A stretch of 64,000 bases of DNA from Endozoicomonas numazuensis (GCF_000722635.1 NZ_JOKH01000002.1:61904-125903); one strand, 5' to 3'; shown: positions 19,849 through 30,049, counted from the first letter of the stretch. Numbers and translations are program-made. Notes: generated by a model not told the origin, from the letters alone.

Positions 19849-20451
19849 CTATATAAATACCGGAAGATAAACCACTGAGAAAATGCCTATCCAGACAATA
19901 TCCAGAAAATGCCAGAACAAACCAAGACGAAATAATCTGGAACAGACCTGTGGCGACAGACCTTTGATCATGACCTGAAGCACCATCATAAGAATGCCCA
20001 GCATCCCAATACTCACATGAATGCCATGAGTGGCTACCAGCGTAAAAAAAGACGACAGGTAACCACTGGCTTGGGGACCCGCTCCCTGACGGATCATATC
20101 CAGAAATTCTATGACTTCCAGATAGACGAATGACAGGCCAAAAACCAGAGTAATGATTAACCAGAACATTACAATCTGCCGTTTCTGATGCAGTGCTGCC
20201 AGCCAGGCAAATCCAAAAGTAACACTGGAAGTTAACAGACAGGCGGTTTCAAGAAATACATGTTTGAGATCAAACAAATCAATGGGTTCAGGACCATTGG
20301 CCGTATTTCTGAACATACTGACATAAGTAGCAAACAGAAGAGCAAAGAGAATCGCATCAGTCATCAGGTAGAGCCAGAATCCAAACTCCCGGTTATCAAG
20401 GCACTCCTCATGATGTTCCGCCATGGCTTGCTGAAGGATATCGGGTCTCAT
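19849..20451 (-). CDS. cyoC: cytochrome bo3 ubiquinol oxidase subunit III
   Basis: Inner-membrane subunit III of the heme-copper oxidase, 200 residues with five membrane helices. Motifs include FGFWLYLMTDAILFALLFAT, FDLKHVFLETACLL and the conserved ATHGIHVSIGMLGIL. Its ATG overlaps the end of cyoB by four bases, showing translational coupling. Length agrees with E. coli CyoC (204). Confidence 0.95.
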   Translation of the reverse strand: MRPDILQQAMAEHHEECLDNREFGFWLYLMTDAILFALLFATYVSMFRNTANGPEPIDLFDLKHVFLETACLLTSSVTFGFAWLAALHQKRQIVMFWLIITLVFGLSFVYLEVIEFLDMIRQGAGPQASGYLSSFFTLVATHGIHVSIGMLGILMMVLQVMIKGLSPQVCSRLFRLGLFWHFLDIVWIGIFSVVYLPVFI

Positions 20452-22448
20452 AAGGGTGCTCCCATAGCTACAGACTGCCCACCAGAGATCAACTGCGCTT
20501 TTCGCTGACTCTCAATACGCATAATCGTCTCTGGTTCAATGATCTCCTCTGCATGATCATTACAACTTCTGAAGATCAGCACCGTCATCCCCCCAACCAT
20601 CGCCAGAACCGCCAACCACCAGATATACCAAACTGCAGCAAAACCCACTAAAAACCCGAAAAGTCCAATGAATACGCCCGCTCCTGTCCTCGCAGGCATA
20701 ACAATAGGTGGATACTGCTCAGGAAACGGATATGCAGAGCCTTCTTTCTTCAGGGTCCAGAAGGCATCAACCGAACTCACTCTGGGAATAACCGCAAAGT
20801 TATAAGGTGCTGCAGGTGAGGATGTGGCCCATTCCAAAGTTCTTCCATCCCATGGATCACCCGTAAGGTCACGGTTTTCATTTCGATCCCTGATACTGAC
20901 GTAAAACTGCATAAACACACTGAAAATCCCCACTAAAACAAAGCAGGAACCGATAAAGGCCACCAGCAGAAAAGATTGCCAGTCAGGATTAGTGTATTGC
21001 TCCAGCCGTCTTGGCATCCCTAAAAACCCCAGGGCGTAAAGCGGCATGAAAGCCAGATAAAAACCAATGAACCAGCAGTAGAACACCATTTTTCCCCAGA
21101 ACTCATTGAGCTTGAATCCAAAAGCCTTGGGAAACCACAGCTGTGTACCCGCAAAGTAGCCAAACAAAGCGCCAGGGATGAGCATGTTATGAAAGTGGGC
21201 GACCAGGAATGTTGTGTTATGCATCAGGTAGTCTACAGGTGGTATGGCAAGCAACACCCCCGTAACACCACCTATTACAAAAGTGATGATAAACCCGATA
21301 GTAAACAGCATGGCCGGATGGAAAATAATGCGCCCACGAACCATGGTAAAGAGCCAGTCAAAAATTTTGACCCCGGTTGGAACCGCAATAATCATCGTGG
21401 CAATACCAAAGATGGCATTAACGTTAGGACTCGAACCCATGGTAAAGAAATGATGCAGCCAGACGGTAAACGACAGGAGTGCAATCACCATGGTGGCATA
21501 AACCAGTGAACGATAACCAAACAGTCTTTTCTTCGAGAATATCGCCGTCACTTCTGAGAACACACCAAAGGCTGGCAAAATCAATATATAGACTTCGGGG
21601 TGGCCCCAAATCCAGATCAGGTTGGCAAAGTTCATCATATTGCCGCCCAGCTCATTGGTAAAAAAATGCATGCCCAATGTTCTGTCCAGCCCCAGTAAAA
21701 CCGCAACAACGGTTAAAGCAGGAAATGCAAAAGCCATCAAAATACTGGTGCAGAATGATGTCCAGACAAAAAGGGGCATCTGCATCAACTTCATGCCGGG
21801 AGCGCGACACCTGAGAATGGTCGTTATAAAGTTAATCCCGGTCATGGTACTGCCAACACCACTGACCAGAAGCGCCCAAATCCAATAATCTACCCCCACC
21901 CCCGGGCTGTAACCTATGCCTGAATAGGGCGGATATCCAGTCCAGCCAGCTGTCGAAAACCGTCCAATCACCAGTGAAATACCCATCAGGCCTGCACCGG
22001 CAGCGGTTAGCCAAAGACTGACAGAATTCATGAAGGGAAAGGCGACATCCCTGGCTCCCAGTTGCTGAGGAACGACGACATTGATCAACCCCGTCAGGAA
22101 TGGCATGGCCATAAAAAAAATCATGATGGTGCCATGGGAGGTAAAAATCTGTTCAAAATGCTCCGGCGGCAAATACCCTTCGTTATTCAGTGCAATGGCC
22201 TGTTGTGCACGCATCATGATGGCATCAATAAAGCCTCTGACCAGCATGAGCAGAGCTAACACGATGTACATGACACCAATGCGTTTGTGATCAACGCTGG
22301 TCAGCCACTCTACCCATAAATATCGCCACTGACCTGCCCAGGTCACTGCCCCGGCAGCCAGAACAACGGTCAGAATAGTAACAACCGCTCCCCCCATGGC
22401 CACCCAGCTATAAAATGGCAGGGCTTCAATTGTCAGTCTGCCCAACAT
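20448..22448 (-). CDS. cyoB: cytochrome bo3 ubiquinol oxidase subunit I
   Basis: The catalytic, proton-pumping subunit that holds low-spin heme b, high-spin heme o3 and CuB. Its 666 residues match CyoB in length with about 15 membrane helices. Key stretches: VDHKRIGVMYIVLALLMLVR, the TSHGTIMIFFMAMPFL low-spin heme His, IWGHPEVYILILPAFG with the His-Tyr crosslink pair, WLHHFFTMG for CuB, and VAHFHNMLIPG with the heme ligands. It starts three bases after cyoA and overlaps cyoC. Confidence 0.97.
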   Translation of the reverse strand: MLGRLTIEALPFYSWVAMGGAVVTILTVVLAAGAVTWAGQWRYLWVEWLTSVDHKRIGVMYIVLALLMLVRGFIDAIMMRAQQAIALNNEGYLPPEHFEQIFTSHGTIMIFFMAMPFLTGLINVVVPQQLGARDVAFPFMNSVSLWLTAAGAGLMGISLVIGRFSTAGWTGYPPYSGIGYSPGVGVDYWIWALLVSGVGSTMTGINFITTILRCRAPGMKLMQMPLFVWTSFCTSILMAFAFPALTVVAVLLGLDRTLGMHFFTNELGGNMMNFANLIWIWGHPEVYILILPAFGVFSEVTAIFSKKRLFGYRSLVYATMVIALLSFTVWLHHFFTMGSSPNVNAIFGIATMIIAVPTGVKIFDWLFTMVRGRIIFHPAMLFTIGFIITFVIGGVTGVLLAIPPVDYLMHNTTFLVAHFHNMLIPGALFGYFAGTQLWFPKAFGFKLNEFWGKMVFYCWFIGFYLAFMPLYALGFLGMPRRLEQYTNPDWQSFLLVAFIGSCFVLVGIFSVFMQFYVSIRDRNENRDLTGDPWDGRTLEWATSSPAAPYNFAVIPRVSSVDAFWTLKKEGSAYPFPEQYPPIVMPARTGAGVFIGLFGFLVGFAAVWYIWWLAVLAMVGGMTVLIFRSCNDHAEEIIEPETIMRIESQRKAQLISGGQSVAMGAPL

Positions 22449-22451
22449 GGC

Positions 22452-23351
22452 TCACTCCAGATTTCTGGGTTTTTGCAGAGGCAAAGCACCTTTTGCTCCA
22501 GTGTATTTGCCAATGATTCGACCAAACAGGTCCGGCTCTACCCACGAGAAGTATTCAACCGGATGTTTATTTTCAAGCTTAAGGAGGTTCTGGTAGTGCA
22601 CATCATCCAGCCTGTTATTGCTCGTTTTGACGCGCTCAAGCCACTGATCAAAATCGGCTTCAGAAAGAGACTGGACATCAAACACCATATGAGGAAACCC
22701 CCGACCACTGAACTGTGTATTACGTCCGGTATAGAGGCCTGGCCCATAAGCTTTAAGGTTTAACCTTGTTGTCATACCTGCCATGGCATAAATCTGACCA
22801 CCCAGCGCAGGAATCATGAAAGATGTCATTACTGTGTCTGACGTAATCTCAATACTGAGAGGCCTGTCACAGGGAAAAGCCAACTCATTAACCACTGCCA
22901 CCTGCTGATCGGGGTAGATAAAAAGCCACTTCCAGTTTTGGGCAACAGCCTGAACCCTGAAAGCCTGTTCACTGTCAGCTAATGATTTATAGGGATCCAA
23001 CCGGTAGGTGTAGACGACGACCAGTATTCCAATGACCACAACAATGACCAGAGGCCCGGTCCAGATAAACAGTTCAACGAAAATGGATTGATGCCAGTTA
23101 GGCCGATAGGCCCCCTTACCCTTGGCTCGATATCGCCAGCATGACCAGAAAGTAATCAGGTAAACCGGTAATAGAGTAAAAAGCATAATGCCAGTGGCCA
23201 GAAATAGCAGATCTCGTTCGGTTTCCGCCACAGGTCCTTTTGGATAAAGGATGGGTGATGACTGCATACTGCAGCCCAACAATAGAGAAAGTGCTAACAG
23301 AATAGTCAGCCATTTTGACAAAAAAACCGTTCGACTGGATAGCATCGACAA
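22452..23351 (-). CDS. cyoA: cytochrome bo3 ubiquinol oxidase subunit II
   Basis: A lipoprotein subunit with two membrane helices and a periplasmic cupredoxin domain. The signal peptide ends in a lipobox (LALSLLLGC, Cys near residue 27). The cupredoxin fold is recognisable (QAVAQNWKWLFIYPDQ, TSDTVMTSFMIPALGGQIYA), but the CuA ligands are missing, as expected for quinol rather than cytochrome c oxidases. The 299 residues are slightly shorter than E. coli CyoA (315). First gene of cyoABCD; its promoter must lie in the gap upstream. Confidence 0.95.
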   Translation of the reverse strand: MSMLSSRTVFLSKWLTILLALSLLLGCSMQSSPILYPKGPVAETERDLLFLATGIMLFTLLPVYLITFWSCWRYRAKGKGAYRPNWHQSIFVELFIWTGPLVIVVVIGILVVVYTYRLDPYKSLADSEQAFRVQAVAQNWKWLFIYPDQQVAVVNELAFPCDRPLSIEITSDTVMTSFMIPALGGQIYAMAGMTTRLNLKAYGPGLYTGRNTQFSGRGFPHMVFDVQSLSEADFDQWLERVKTSNNRLDDVHYQNLLKLENKHPVEYFSWVEPDLFGRIIGKYTGAKGALPLQKPRNLE

Positions 23352-23610
23352 ATTCCAGAGTCACATAGAACTGATCAGAATGACCCGTTTCAAGCTCACT
23401 ACAGGTTAGATCAAAACTTGAAAGAGTGAGTCAAACTCTAAAGATTTGTGTCAAGTCAGACCTGAGTCTCATCGACCATGGTCGAGTATTACGCAGGAAA
23501 TCCTCTCCCCTATTCTGTGTCTGACATTGAATGAACACTATTAGTTGAGGCTGGATGCTGGCAACGGAACCACTGCTCAAAGCTGCAAATGGCATAACAA
23601 TGACTTCTTC

Positions 23611-23646
23611 CCCAGAGAAAGAAGTACGCCCAGAGAAAGAAGCACG
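23611..23646. repeat. 18-bp tandem repeat, two copies
   Basis: CCCAGAGAAAGAAGTACG is followed directly by CCCAGAGAAAGAAGCACG, differing at one base. It lies in the gap of about 375 bases between cyoA and the chimeric relic, where I see no intact gene. Confidence 0.8.
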
Positions 23647-23728
23647 CTCATCCCGAAATACGGGTTGTATTGGCTGGTTTCCTGTACGCCTGTTCAGCAC
23701 TTAAATACCTTGCTTGTGAAGCCGTTGA

Positions 23729-24337
23729 GTACTTCCACCGCCCTCAAAAAAACTTGAGCACCTGCACGGTCGCATCGGCTGTAATGTCCTGGCAGAACAG
23801 TTACTGGGCATTGCCCGAGATCTGGGGATTAAAGTCAAAAATGATGATGCAGAAGTGACTGAAATAGGTCCAGACAGCATCACACTGAAAGATAAAACGG
23901 TTGTTAAATACGATCAGCTTGCGGGTGTTGACGGAGCCCACTCTAAAATGAGGAAAGCTTTAACCAGTGAATCAGTGGAACAGGGTGAGGCTGTAAACCT
24001 CAATGCCTTTGGCAGAGAAGACAATAACGACGAATTTATTCTTTCGATTCGAGTCATGAGAGCATTTAAACCAAACTCCTGGACGGACAATCCACCGCCT
24101 CGTACACGACGTTTTGTTAGTAATGTCGAGGTATTGGCGTCAGATCAGGAAAACTGTTTTGAAACCTACAGCGACCTGATGGTCAGTTACAGCCGACACC
24201 AGAAAGATAATCACCCACTCTCTGCCCAGAGAAAAGATTTGCTTCGATTAGAGGGAGGAGAATTCAAAATTGTTCAAAGAGAAGTGATATTGGATTGGAA
24301 TGTCATAACCGGACCTTCTTTGAGCCTGTTTCTTTAA
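23729..24337 (+). pseudogene. chimeric relic: FAD monooxygenase piece joined to dioxygenase beta-subunit tail
   Basis: A single frame, open from 23729, reads first as the middle of a PHBH-type FAD monooxygenase (HGRIGCNVLAEQLLGIARDL, then the FAD-contact-like LAGVDGAHSKMRKAL), and from about 24030 as the C-terminal half of a ring-hydroxylating dioxygenase beta subunit (NPPPRTRRFVSNVEV, REVILDWNVITGPSLSLFL, close to the HcaF/BphE ending). Neither half has its N-terminus. A deletion probably fused two genes of an aromatic-degradation cluster. Whether the internal GTG at 23855 is used is unknown; no ribosome-binding site is evident. Confidence 0.72.
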
Positions 24338-24480
24338 CAGGTTTCTCGAAAGGAAAGGTTTCTTAAATCATTTCATCGGTTTTGGAGGATTAATAAACGC
24401 CGAAATACAAATCTGTTCTATATTATTGTTCCCATCGCCCCTTTAAGTACAGATGTGTTCAAAAAAACAGGAGAAAGCCA

Positions 24481-27400
24481 GTGAATAATTATGGCAAGGA
24501 GGGGCATAAATTTACATTATATGGCTCGGTATGGGTCTTTCTGATCTATTTCTGGCCGAGCCTGCTGGCTGCCTCTGCTTTTGAAGGCTATCTGGGAGGT
24601 GTTGATTATCTGGCTGCTGCCCAGATGATCCAGGGCAAGAATGTAGGGTTGGATTCTTTTGGAATGGGATCATTTGGTTTAGTGACTGAGTGGCCCAACA
24701 ACTGGCAGAATCAGCAATGGTTCAACCCGGATTTTCATGACAATGCTGGAGAGCAAAGTTTACTGTGGTGTCTGTTTAGCGGATGTTTCCTGCGGCAGGC
24801 TAATCCGGGTTCTGAAAATAACCCTTCTCAAGGGTTAGCCACTATAAAGGCAAACAGCGCCTATTATGCGAGATGCAGCCGAACGCTGATGCCTACCTGG
24901 AATCTGGCTAAAGAAGTTAGCGATATACCTGAACACTGTGATATTTATCTCATGCCTGGAGAATACCCGCTCCATGAGGCCGTTGTTTTAAAGAAAGGTC
25001 AGGTTCTGATTGGCCTGTCAGGGAAAAAAAACAAAATTAATTCGAGCGTTCTAACATATCTGATTCGATCGTATTCAGTGAAAAAAAACAGTGATGGTTT
25101 TTATTATCTGGCTCTGGATCGATTGTCGAGAGTCAGCCATTCCCAAGAACCTGCCATTCTTCATCTGACCCCTGAGTTTTCCAATAATGGGCTCTTGCAA
25201 CTACCCCCGCAGACTTCACTACGAAACCTGATCTTACGTCCGTGTATTGCTGAAAGGTGTGTACATGCTGTGGTTTCAGATATTCCACAGGTCATCTTTG
25301 AACAGCTGGTATTAGATCTGTCACTCATATCACCGGAAGAGTATGAAGAAGAGCTAACTGAGAGTGATATGGACTCTGACCCTCCGCCCAATAACGGACA
25401 GTTACCGCCCGGTTCCAACAATGAAGAAGAGAGCGGCTCTGAGTCGGATGGTGGCAATGATGATGACTCGGAAGAGGGTGAGTACGAAGGAGATGACGAA
25501 GGAGATGACGAAGATGATGACGAAGATGATGACGAAGATGATGATAATTCCTGGGTTTCCGACAGTTCAGACGATCCGGATGAGGAAGATCTGTATGAGA
25601 TTGATCTGGTGGAAAGTCTGTACCAGCTGCTTCTCAATCCCCAAAACCGTCTTTTATATCTAAGAACGCTGGCTCGCTGGTTAGGTCAACCCAGAAACTT
25701 TTATTATAAGAGACAGTTCAATCGTCTCCTGGCGAACTGGTTCAACTTGGCTTTGGATAACTACGAAGGGTCTGCATTACAAGTCCTTGAACGTATAAAA
25801 GATTGGAAGCTAAACGAACTTTCTGACTCGGATCTAAAGACTTTGCTGACCCATGTTTTTAAAGAGGTGAGGCTTAATCTTGCTGTTGAGATTGATATGC
25901 ATTTCAGGGGATTTCATCCAGACCTGGTGATTCAGTGGATCAAAACTGATGGAGGAATACATACTTTTCCTTCTTTTCCGATGAGTAGAAGATTGGCATC
26001 AAGCAGCGTTTCAAGTTCAAACCAGCCGGTAGCAGCCAAACCAAAGAACAGAAGGAGCCAGAGTCCCCAGAATGGGGTAGCGGTTGATCTCGACTCATTG
26101 GTCTCAGTCATCATGCAGAGTCAGGATGGCGTTCATCGCCTGGCTGAATTAATGAGAGCCATTTGTGCCGATGACATGCATCTGGAAGAGAGGCTATTTA
26201 GAATTCTTCGTTCTCTGCTTGTAGGGTTGAGAGCCAGAACACTGGATCAGCTTATTTCTCAACAGTACGATCTGTTGCTGGGTCTGATGACCAACGAACA
26301 GTTATTGACCGATCTGGTTTTCAATTTACTGAGGCTTGTATCTCCAGATGAGCAGTCAATAGCTGTCCAGCAGGTTTTCAGTCAGGAACCAATGGTTTCA
26401 AGTCACCCTGACTGGGTGCTAAATAGCGATGAGGATACTGATACAAAAGTTGAGACTGAAAGGAATGTTCGCAGCAATCCATTCAGCCATAATGTGAAGC
26501 CACCCATGATAAGATTGATTCCGCTGCCAATACCGGCAATATATCAAAGGCTTCTGAGAACGCCTCTGCAAAATCTGGTTGCATTCAAGAATCTGTTGCT
26601 CTTCCAAAAGAAAAGCAAGTCAGAGCGAGCCATCAATCTGATTATGAAAGACATGAGAGCCAAGTATCAGAGTCTTAAAACCATTTATGATTTTCATATT
26701 GCCAGAAGTTTTTTCTCTATCAGTTACCGAACTTCCTGGATGCAGGTTCTGTCTCCCTATCTCAATTCTATGGACAAAGTTCAGGAGTTTATTCTGCTCT
26801 TGAGAGTGGCTCTGGAATCTCTGGGCGATCATCGCTGGTATCAAGTGACGCATATTCTGGACACTGAAGATCATCAGGAGTTGATGCAATGGCTGCTTAA
26901 CTGGCTGGAAGGTGAACTCAGTAACAAGGTGCCGGAATCAGTCGCTCTGGCACTGGGCTATTTCCTCAGCGAAAATGATTTTGATCTGATGTCGAGTCAA
27001 ATGCAGGAGGAGATGAACAGAGTCGACACTCATCAATCTATAAGCCCTGAGTCGGTTTCTTATCCCTTACAGATCGGGCAGAATTCTCCACCTCCTTCTT
27101 ATCATCAGATCATGCTAGACAGTCACAGGTTCGGCAATGGTTATCTGCCCTTGTCTCAGCATACCAATAGAGCTCAAACGAGAACAGGAAGCGATCACTC
27201 TGTCAGAGCAGGACTACAGCCCTTCAATCCATACACCCCTCAAGATCATTTTCTTCTACCTCCCACCTTGGGGACGCACATGGTGCCAGTTCAGTATGGC
27301 TATCAGCTACCTTCTGTTGTCCCCATTCATCATGATGCTTCTCAAAGCAGGTTTGTGCCTAACAGGGCTCTGGTGGAGGATAATCTGAAGTTTATGACAG

Positions 27401-27486
27401 AGCCCTATAGAAAGTTTGAAGATGTTCCTACTGACCCATCAGAGGCTGAAAGTGATACGCCAGCTGACTCTGATGATGAACAATAA
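24481..27486 (+). CDS. large secreted acidic protein of unknown function
   Basis: I do not recognise this 1001-residue protein. The start GTG follows CAGGAGAAAG. A hydrophobic N-terminus (VWVFLIYFWPSLLAASA) looks like a signal peptide. Residues about 130-260 could be the start of a beta-helix (DIYLMPGEYPLHEAVVLKKG, then VLIGLSG, and later LRNLILRPC), with several Cys. Residues about 290-375 are extremely acidic, with runs of Asp/Glu. The remaining 600 residues are mostly helical and Leu-rich, with repeated RLL/LLxWL patterns. Near the C-terminus are Pro-rich stretches including SPPPSYHQI, a PPxY motif, and an acidic tail. Codon use looks AT-richer than the neighbours. A host-directed effector is possible but unproven. 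Confidence 0.72.
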   Translation: MNNYGKEGHKFTLYGSVWVFLIYFWPSLLAASAFEGYLGGVDYLAAAQMIQGKNVGLDSFGMGSFGLVTEWPNNWQNQQWFNPDFHDNAGEQSLLWCLFSGCFLRQANPGSENNPSQGLATIKANSAYYARCSRTLMPTWNLAKEVSDIPEHCDIYLMPGEYPLHEAVVLKKGQVLIGLSGKKNKINSSVLTYLIRSYSVKKNSDGFYYLALDRLSRVSHSQEPAILHLTPEFSNNGLLQLPPQTSLRNLILRPCIAERCVHAVVSDIPQVIFEQLVLDLSLISPEEYEEELTESDMDSDPPPNNGQLPPGSNNEEESGSESDGGNDDDSEEGEYEGDDEGDDEDDDEDDDEDDDNSWVSDSSDDPDEEDLYEIDLVESLYQLLLNPQNRLLYLRTLARWLGQPRNFYYKRQFNRLLANWFNLALDNYEGSALQVLERIKDWKLNELSDSDLKTLLTHVFKEVRLNLAVEIDMHFRGFHPDLVIQWIKTDGGIHTFPSFPMSRRLASSSVSSSNQPVAAKPKNRRSQSPQNGVAVDLDSLVSVIMQSQDGVHRLAELMRAICADDMHLEERLFRILRSLLVGLRARTLDQLISQQYDLLLGLMTNEQLLTDLVFNLLRLVSPDEQSIAVQQVFSQEPMVSSHPDWVLNSDEDTDTKVETERNVRSNPFSHNVKPPMIRLIPLPIPAIYQRLLRTPLQNLVAFKNLLLFQKKSKSERAINLIMKDMRAKYQSLKTIYDFHIARSFFSISYRTSWMQVLSPYLNSMDKVQEFILLLRVALESLGDHRWYQVTHILDTEDHQELMQWLLNWLEGELSNKVPESVALALGYFLSENDFDLMSSQMQEEMNRVDTHQSISPESVSYPLQIGQNSPPPSYHQIMLDSHRFGNGYLPLSQHTNRAQTRTGSDHSVRAGLQPFNPYTPQDHFLLPPTLGTHMVPVQYGYQLPSVVPIHHDASQSRFVPNRALVEDNLKFMTEPYRKFEDVPTDPSEAESDTPADSDDEQ

Positions 27487-27509
27487 GGATTTGTGGTACA
27501 GCAGATGAA

Positions 27510-27683
27510 TGGGCAGGAATAAAACAATTTGGTGTCGTTCAATCCGACCGGACAATTAATGACAAAACTACAACAGCTCTGAGGTTCTACATTTCCAGTA
27601 AAACCATGACGGCTGAGGAGCTGCTCAGCGCAACACGCCAGCACTGGGAAGTTGAAAACAACCTGCATTGGATGCTGGATGTC
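27510..27683 (+). pseudogene. ISAs1-family transposase, C-terminal relic
   Basis: The frame reads WAGIKQFGVVQSDRTIN, TTTALRFYISSKTMTAEELL and RQHWEVENNLHWMLDV, the conserved end of ISAs1-type transposases (the ENxLHWxLDV signature). The rest of the gene and the element ends are missing. Confidence 0.8.
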
Positions 27684-27757
27684 AAAAACGGCTGGAGCGA
27701 TTTAACGGCTGGAGCAATATAAAGGAAGGATGGAAAAAACGGGTAGATTAAAGAGCA

Positions 27758-27790
27758 GAGAGCTGGAACTACCAAGGAGTTCCAGCTCTC
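27758..27790 (-). terminator. 13-bp perfect hairpin after htpG
   Basis: GAGAGCTGGAACT (27758-27770) pairs with AGTTCCAGCTCTC (27778-27790) around a 7-base loop, ten bases past the htpG stop on the minus strand. The following bases in the htpG direction contain TGCTCTTTAAT. Confidence 0.75.
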
Positions 27791-27799
27791 CAACAAGCC

Positions 27800-29716
27800 T
27801 TAGCCTGCCATTTCCAGCAACAGCTTGTTCAAACGCTGTACATAACTGCCCGGATCATCCAGTTGACCACCTGCCGCCAGGTTAGCCTGATCAAATACAA
27901 CTCGGCTCAGGTCAGCAAAACGATCTTCATCCGCTTCCTGATCCAGACGGGTGATCAGAGGATGTTCTGGATTAATTTCAAAGATAGGCTTGGACTCTGG
28001 CATTGCCTGGCCCGCAGCTTCCATGATCTTACGCATCTGGGCGCCCATATCATGATCGCCTACCACCAGACAGGCTGGCGAGTCGGTCAGTCGATGCGTC
28101 ACACGGACTTCTTCAACCTGATCGACCAGAGCATCTTTAATTCGCTTAAGCAGATCCTCTTTCTCTTTGGCGCTTTCTTCCAGGGCTTTCTTGTCTTCAT
28201 CGTCGTCAAGCTGACCCAGATCCAGATCACCACGGGCAATGTCTGCAAACTGCTTGCCATCAAATTCGTTCAGATGGGACATCAGCCACTCATCTACACG
28301 ATCGGACAACAACAGGACTTCAATACCTTTCTTCTTGAAGACCTCAAGGTGTGGACTGTTAGCCGCTGCATTAAACGTTTCTGCAGTGATGTAGTAGATC
28401 TTGTCCTGACCTTCTTTCATGCGGGAGAGATAGCTTTCCAGAGACTGGTTCTGTTCTGAGCCCTTGCTTTCGGTAGAAGCAAAACGCAGCAGTTTAGCCA
28501 CTTTCTCACGATTGGCATGATCTTCAGCAGGACCTTCTTTAAGAACCTGACCGAACTCTTTCCAGAATTCTGCGTACTGTTCTTCTTCCTTTTTGGCCAT
28601 TTTTTCCAGCATATCAAGAACACGCTTGGTCAAGGCGGCCTTCATGCTGTCAACTGCAGGGTCTTTCTGAAGGATTTCACGGGAAACGTTCAGGGACAAA
28701 TCATTGGAATCCACTACACCCTTGATGAAACGAAGGTACATAGGCAGGAATTCATCAGCCTGATCCATGATGAAAACGCGCTGAACATAAAGTTTCAGGC
28801 CTTTCTGCATGTCACGGTTGTACAGGTCAAACGGTGCCTTGGCAGGAATAAACAACAAACTGTTGTATTCCAGTTTTCCTTCAACCCGGTTGTGACTCCA
28901 CTTCATGGGGTCAGTGAAATCGTGGCTGATATGCTTGTAAAACTCTTTGTACTCTTCGTCAGAGATGTCAGAACGGGAACGGGTCCATAGTGCTTTGGCA
29001 GTGTTGACTGTTTCCCACTCAGGAGCTTTATCTTCTTCCGGTTTGTCTTCGTCTTCTGTTGGCATATCCTGCTTGATCATCAGGATCGGCATGGAGATAT
29101 GATCAGAATACTTCCGGATAATATTGCGTAGACGCCAGCCATCAGCAAACTCTTCTGCATCATCTTTCAGGTGCAGGATAATAGCAGTACCACGCTTTTC
29201 CTTGCTAATGCCTTCAACCGTAAACTCACCGGAACCATCAGAAACCCAGCGAACGGCTTCGTCTGCTGCAACACCAGCCTTGCGGGTTTCAACAGTCACC
29301 TTGTCAGCAACAATAAATGCGGAATAAAAACCTACACCAAACTGACCAATAAGCTGAGAATCTTTTTTCTGATCACCGGTCAACTGTTGCAGAAAATCGG
29401 CAGTTCCGGACTTGGCAATAGTACCCAGGTGAGCGATAACATCGTCACGATTCATACCAATGCCATTATCAGCAATGGTGATGGTTTTCGCTTCCTTGTC
29501 AAAATCAATACGAATATCCAGATTAGGATCGCTTTCCAGCAGGCCGTCTTTATGCAGCGCTTCAAAGCGCAATTTGTCAGCAGCATCAGAAGCGTTAGAG
29601 ATCAACTCCCGCAGAAAGATTTCGCGGTTGGAATACAGGGAGTGGATCATCAGTTGCAGAAGTTGTTTAACTTCAGTCTGAAAACCCATTGTTTCTTTTT
29701 TAGCTTCGACAGTCAT
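27800..29716 (-). CDS. htpG: molecular chaperone HtpG (bacterial Hsp90)
   Basis: A cytosolic homodimeric ATP-driven chaperone. The 638 residues fit the family (E. coli 624). The GHKL ATPase domain shows [31 protein letters not shown] and [17 protein letters not shown]; the middle domain has LNVSREILQ, and the C-terminal dimerisation part contains [15 protein letters not shown] and ends MLEMAG-like. The ATG follows AGAGGG. A sigma-32-type promoter lies about 90-115 bases upstream, so heat induction is expected. Confidence 0.97.
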   Translation of the reverse strand: MTVEAKKETMGFQTEVKQLLQLMIHSLYSNREIFLRELISNASDAADKLRFEALHKDGLLESDPNLDIRIDFDKEAKTITIADNGIGMNRDDVIAHLGTIAKSGTADFLQQLTGDQKKDSQLIGQFGVGFYSAFIVADKVTVETRKAGVAADEAVRWVSDGSGEFTVEGISKEKRGTAIILHLKDDAEEFADGWRLRNIIRKYSDHISMPILMIKQDMPTEDEDKPEEDKAPEWETVNTAKALWTRSRSDISDEEYKEFYKHISHDFTDPMKWSHNRVEGKLEYNSLLFIPAKAPFDLYNRDMQKGLKLYVQRVFIMDQADEFLPMYLRFIKGVVDSNDLSLNVSREILQKDPAVDSMKAALTKRVLDMLEKMAKKEEEQYAEFWKEFGQVLKEGPAEDHANREKVAKLLRFASTESKGSEQNQSLESYLSRMKEGQDKIYYITAETFNAAANSPHLEVFKKKGIEVLLLSDRVDEWLMSHLNEFDGKQFADIARGDLDLGQLDDDEDKKALEESAKEKEDLLKRIKDALVDQVEEVRVTHRLTDSPACLVVGDHDMGAQMRKIMEAAGQAMPESKPIFEINPEHPLITRLDQEADEDRFADLSRVVFDQANLAAGGQLDDPGSYVQRLNKLLLEMAG

Positions 29717-29804
29717 TTGACCCTCTACGTTGCTTTCTCGCAGCGGCCGCCATTCAGAACCCTCTTCTGAGCGGTCAGCCTGATCATTAATTACTTTGGA
29801 ACTT

Positions 29805-29832
29805 ATGTGGGGACAGTGATTTTGATTTCAAG
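29805..29832 (-). promoter_or_regulatory. sigma-32 heat-shock promoter of htpG
   Basis: On the minus strand CTTGAAA (29832-29826) and CCCCACAT (29812-29805) are 13 bases apart. This matches the sigma-32 consensus CTTGAA ... CCCCAT and sits about 90 bases before the htpG start codon. Confidence 0.8.
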
Positions 29833-29854
29833 GCAAATTACCGATTTTTTTACA

Positions 29855-29898
29855 TCAACCTCTAATCAACCTCTAATCAACCTCTAATCAACCTCTAA
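29855..29898. repeat. 11-bp tandem repeat, four exact copies
   Basis: TCAACCTCTAA is repeated four times without a change. It lies just upstream of the htpG promoter (on the minus-strand view), so copy number could vary without touching a gene. Confidence 0.9.
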
Positions 29899-30049
29899 AA
29901 GTGATGCTGTCAAAGCCACCCGCCGGCCCTAAAGACAGGTCATGCAGACTTATACCCATACATTTTCTAATTGCCTTAATGAGCTTGGCAAGCTGGTCAT
30001 AAGACTAAGGGTTTGTCTCAAAATAAATTCCCTATTAGAGCATGGGCTC

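Noticed and set aside
25161-25637. 158-codon minus-strand frame with a long poly-serine run
   Set aside because: It is the mirror of the Asp/Glu tract of the 1001-residue protein; serine codons arise from the GAT/GAC/GAA complement. No ribosome-binding site.
25530-26000. possible death-domain-like helical module in the 1001-residue protein
   Set aside because: Leu and Trp spacing is suggestive but no diagnostic motif can be read by eye; structure prediction would be needed.
28517-28990. plus-strand frames opposite htpG
   Set aside because: Shadows of the conserved chaperone gene.
29855-29898. CRISPR-like repeat
   Set aside because: The four 11-base copies are contiguous with no spacers.
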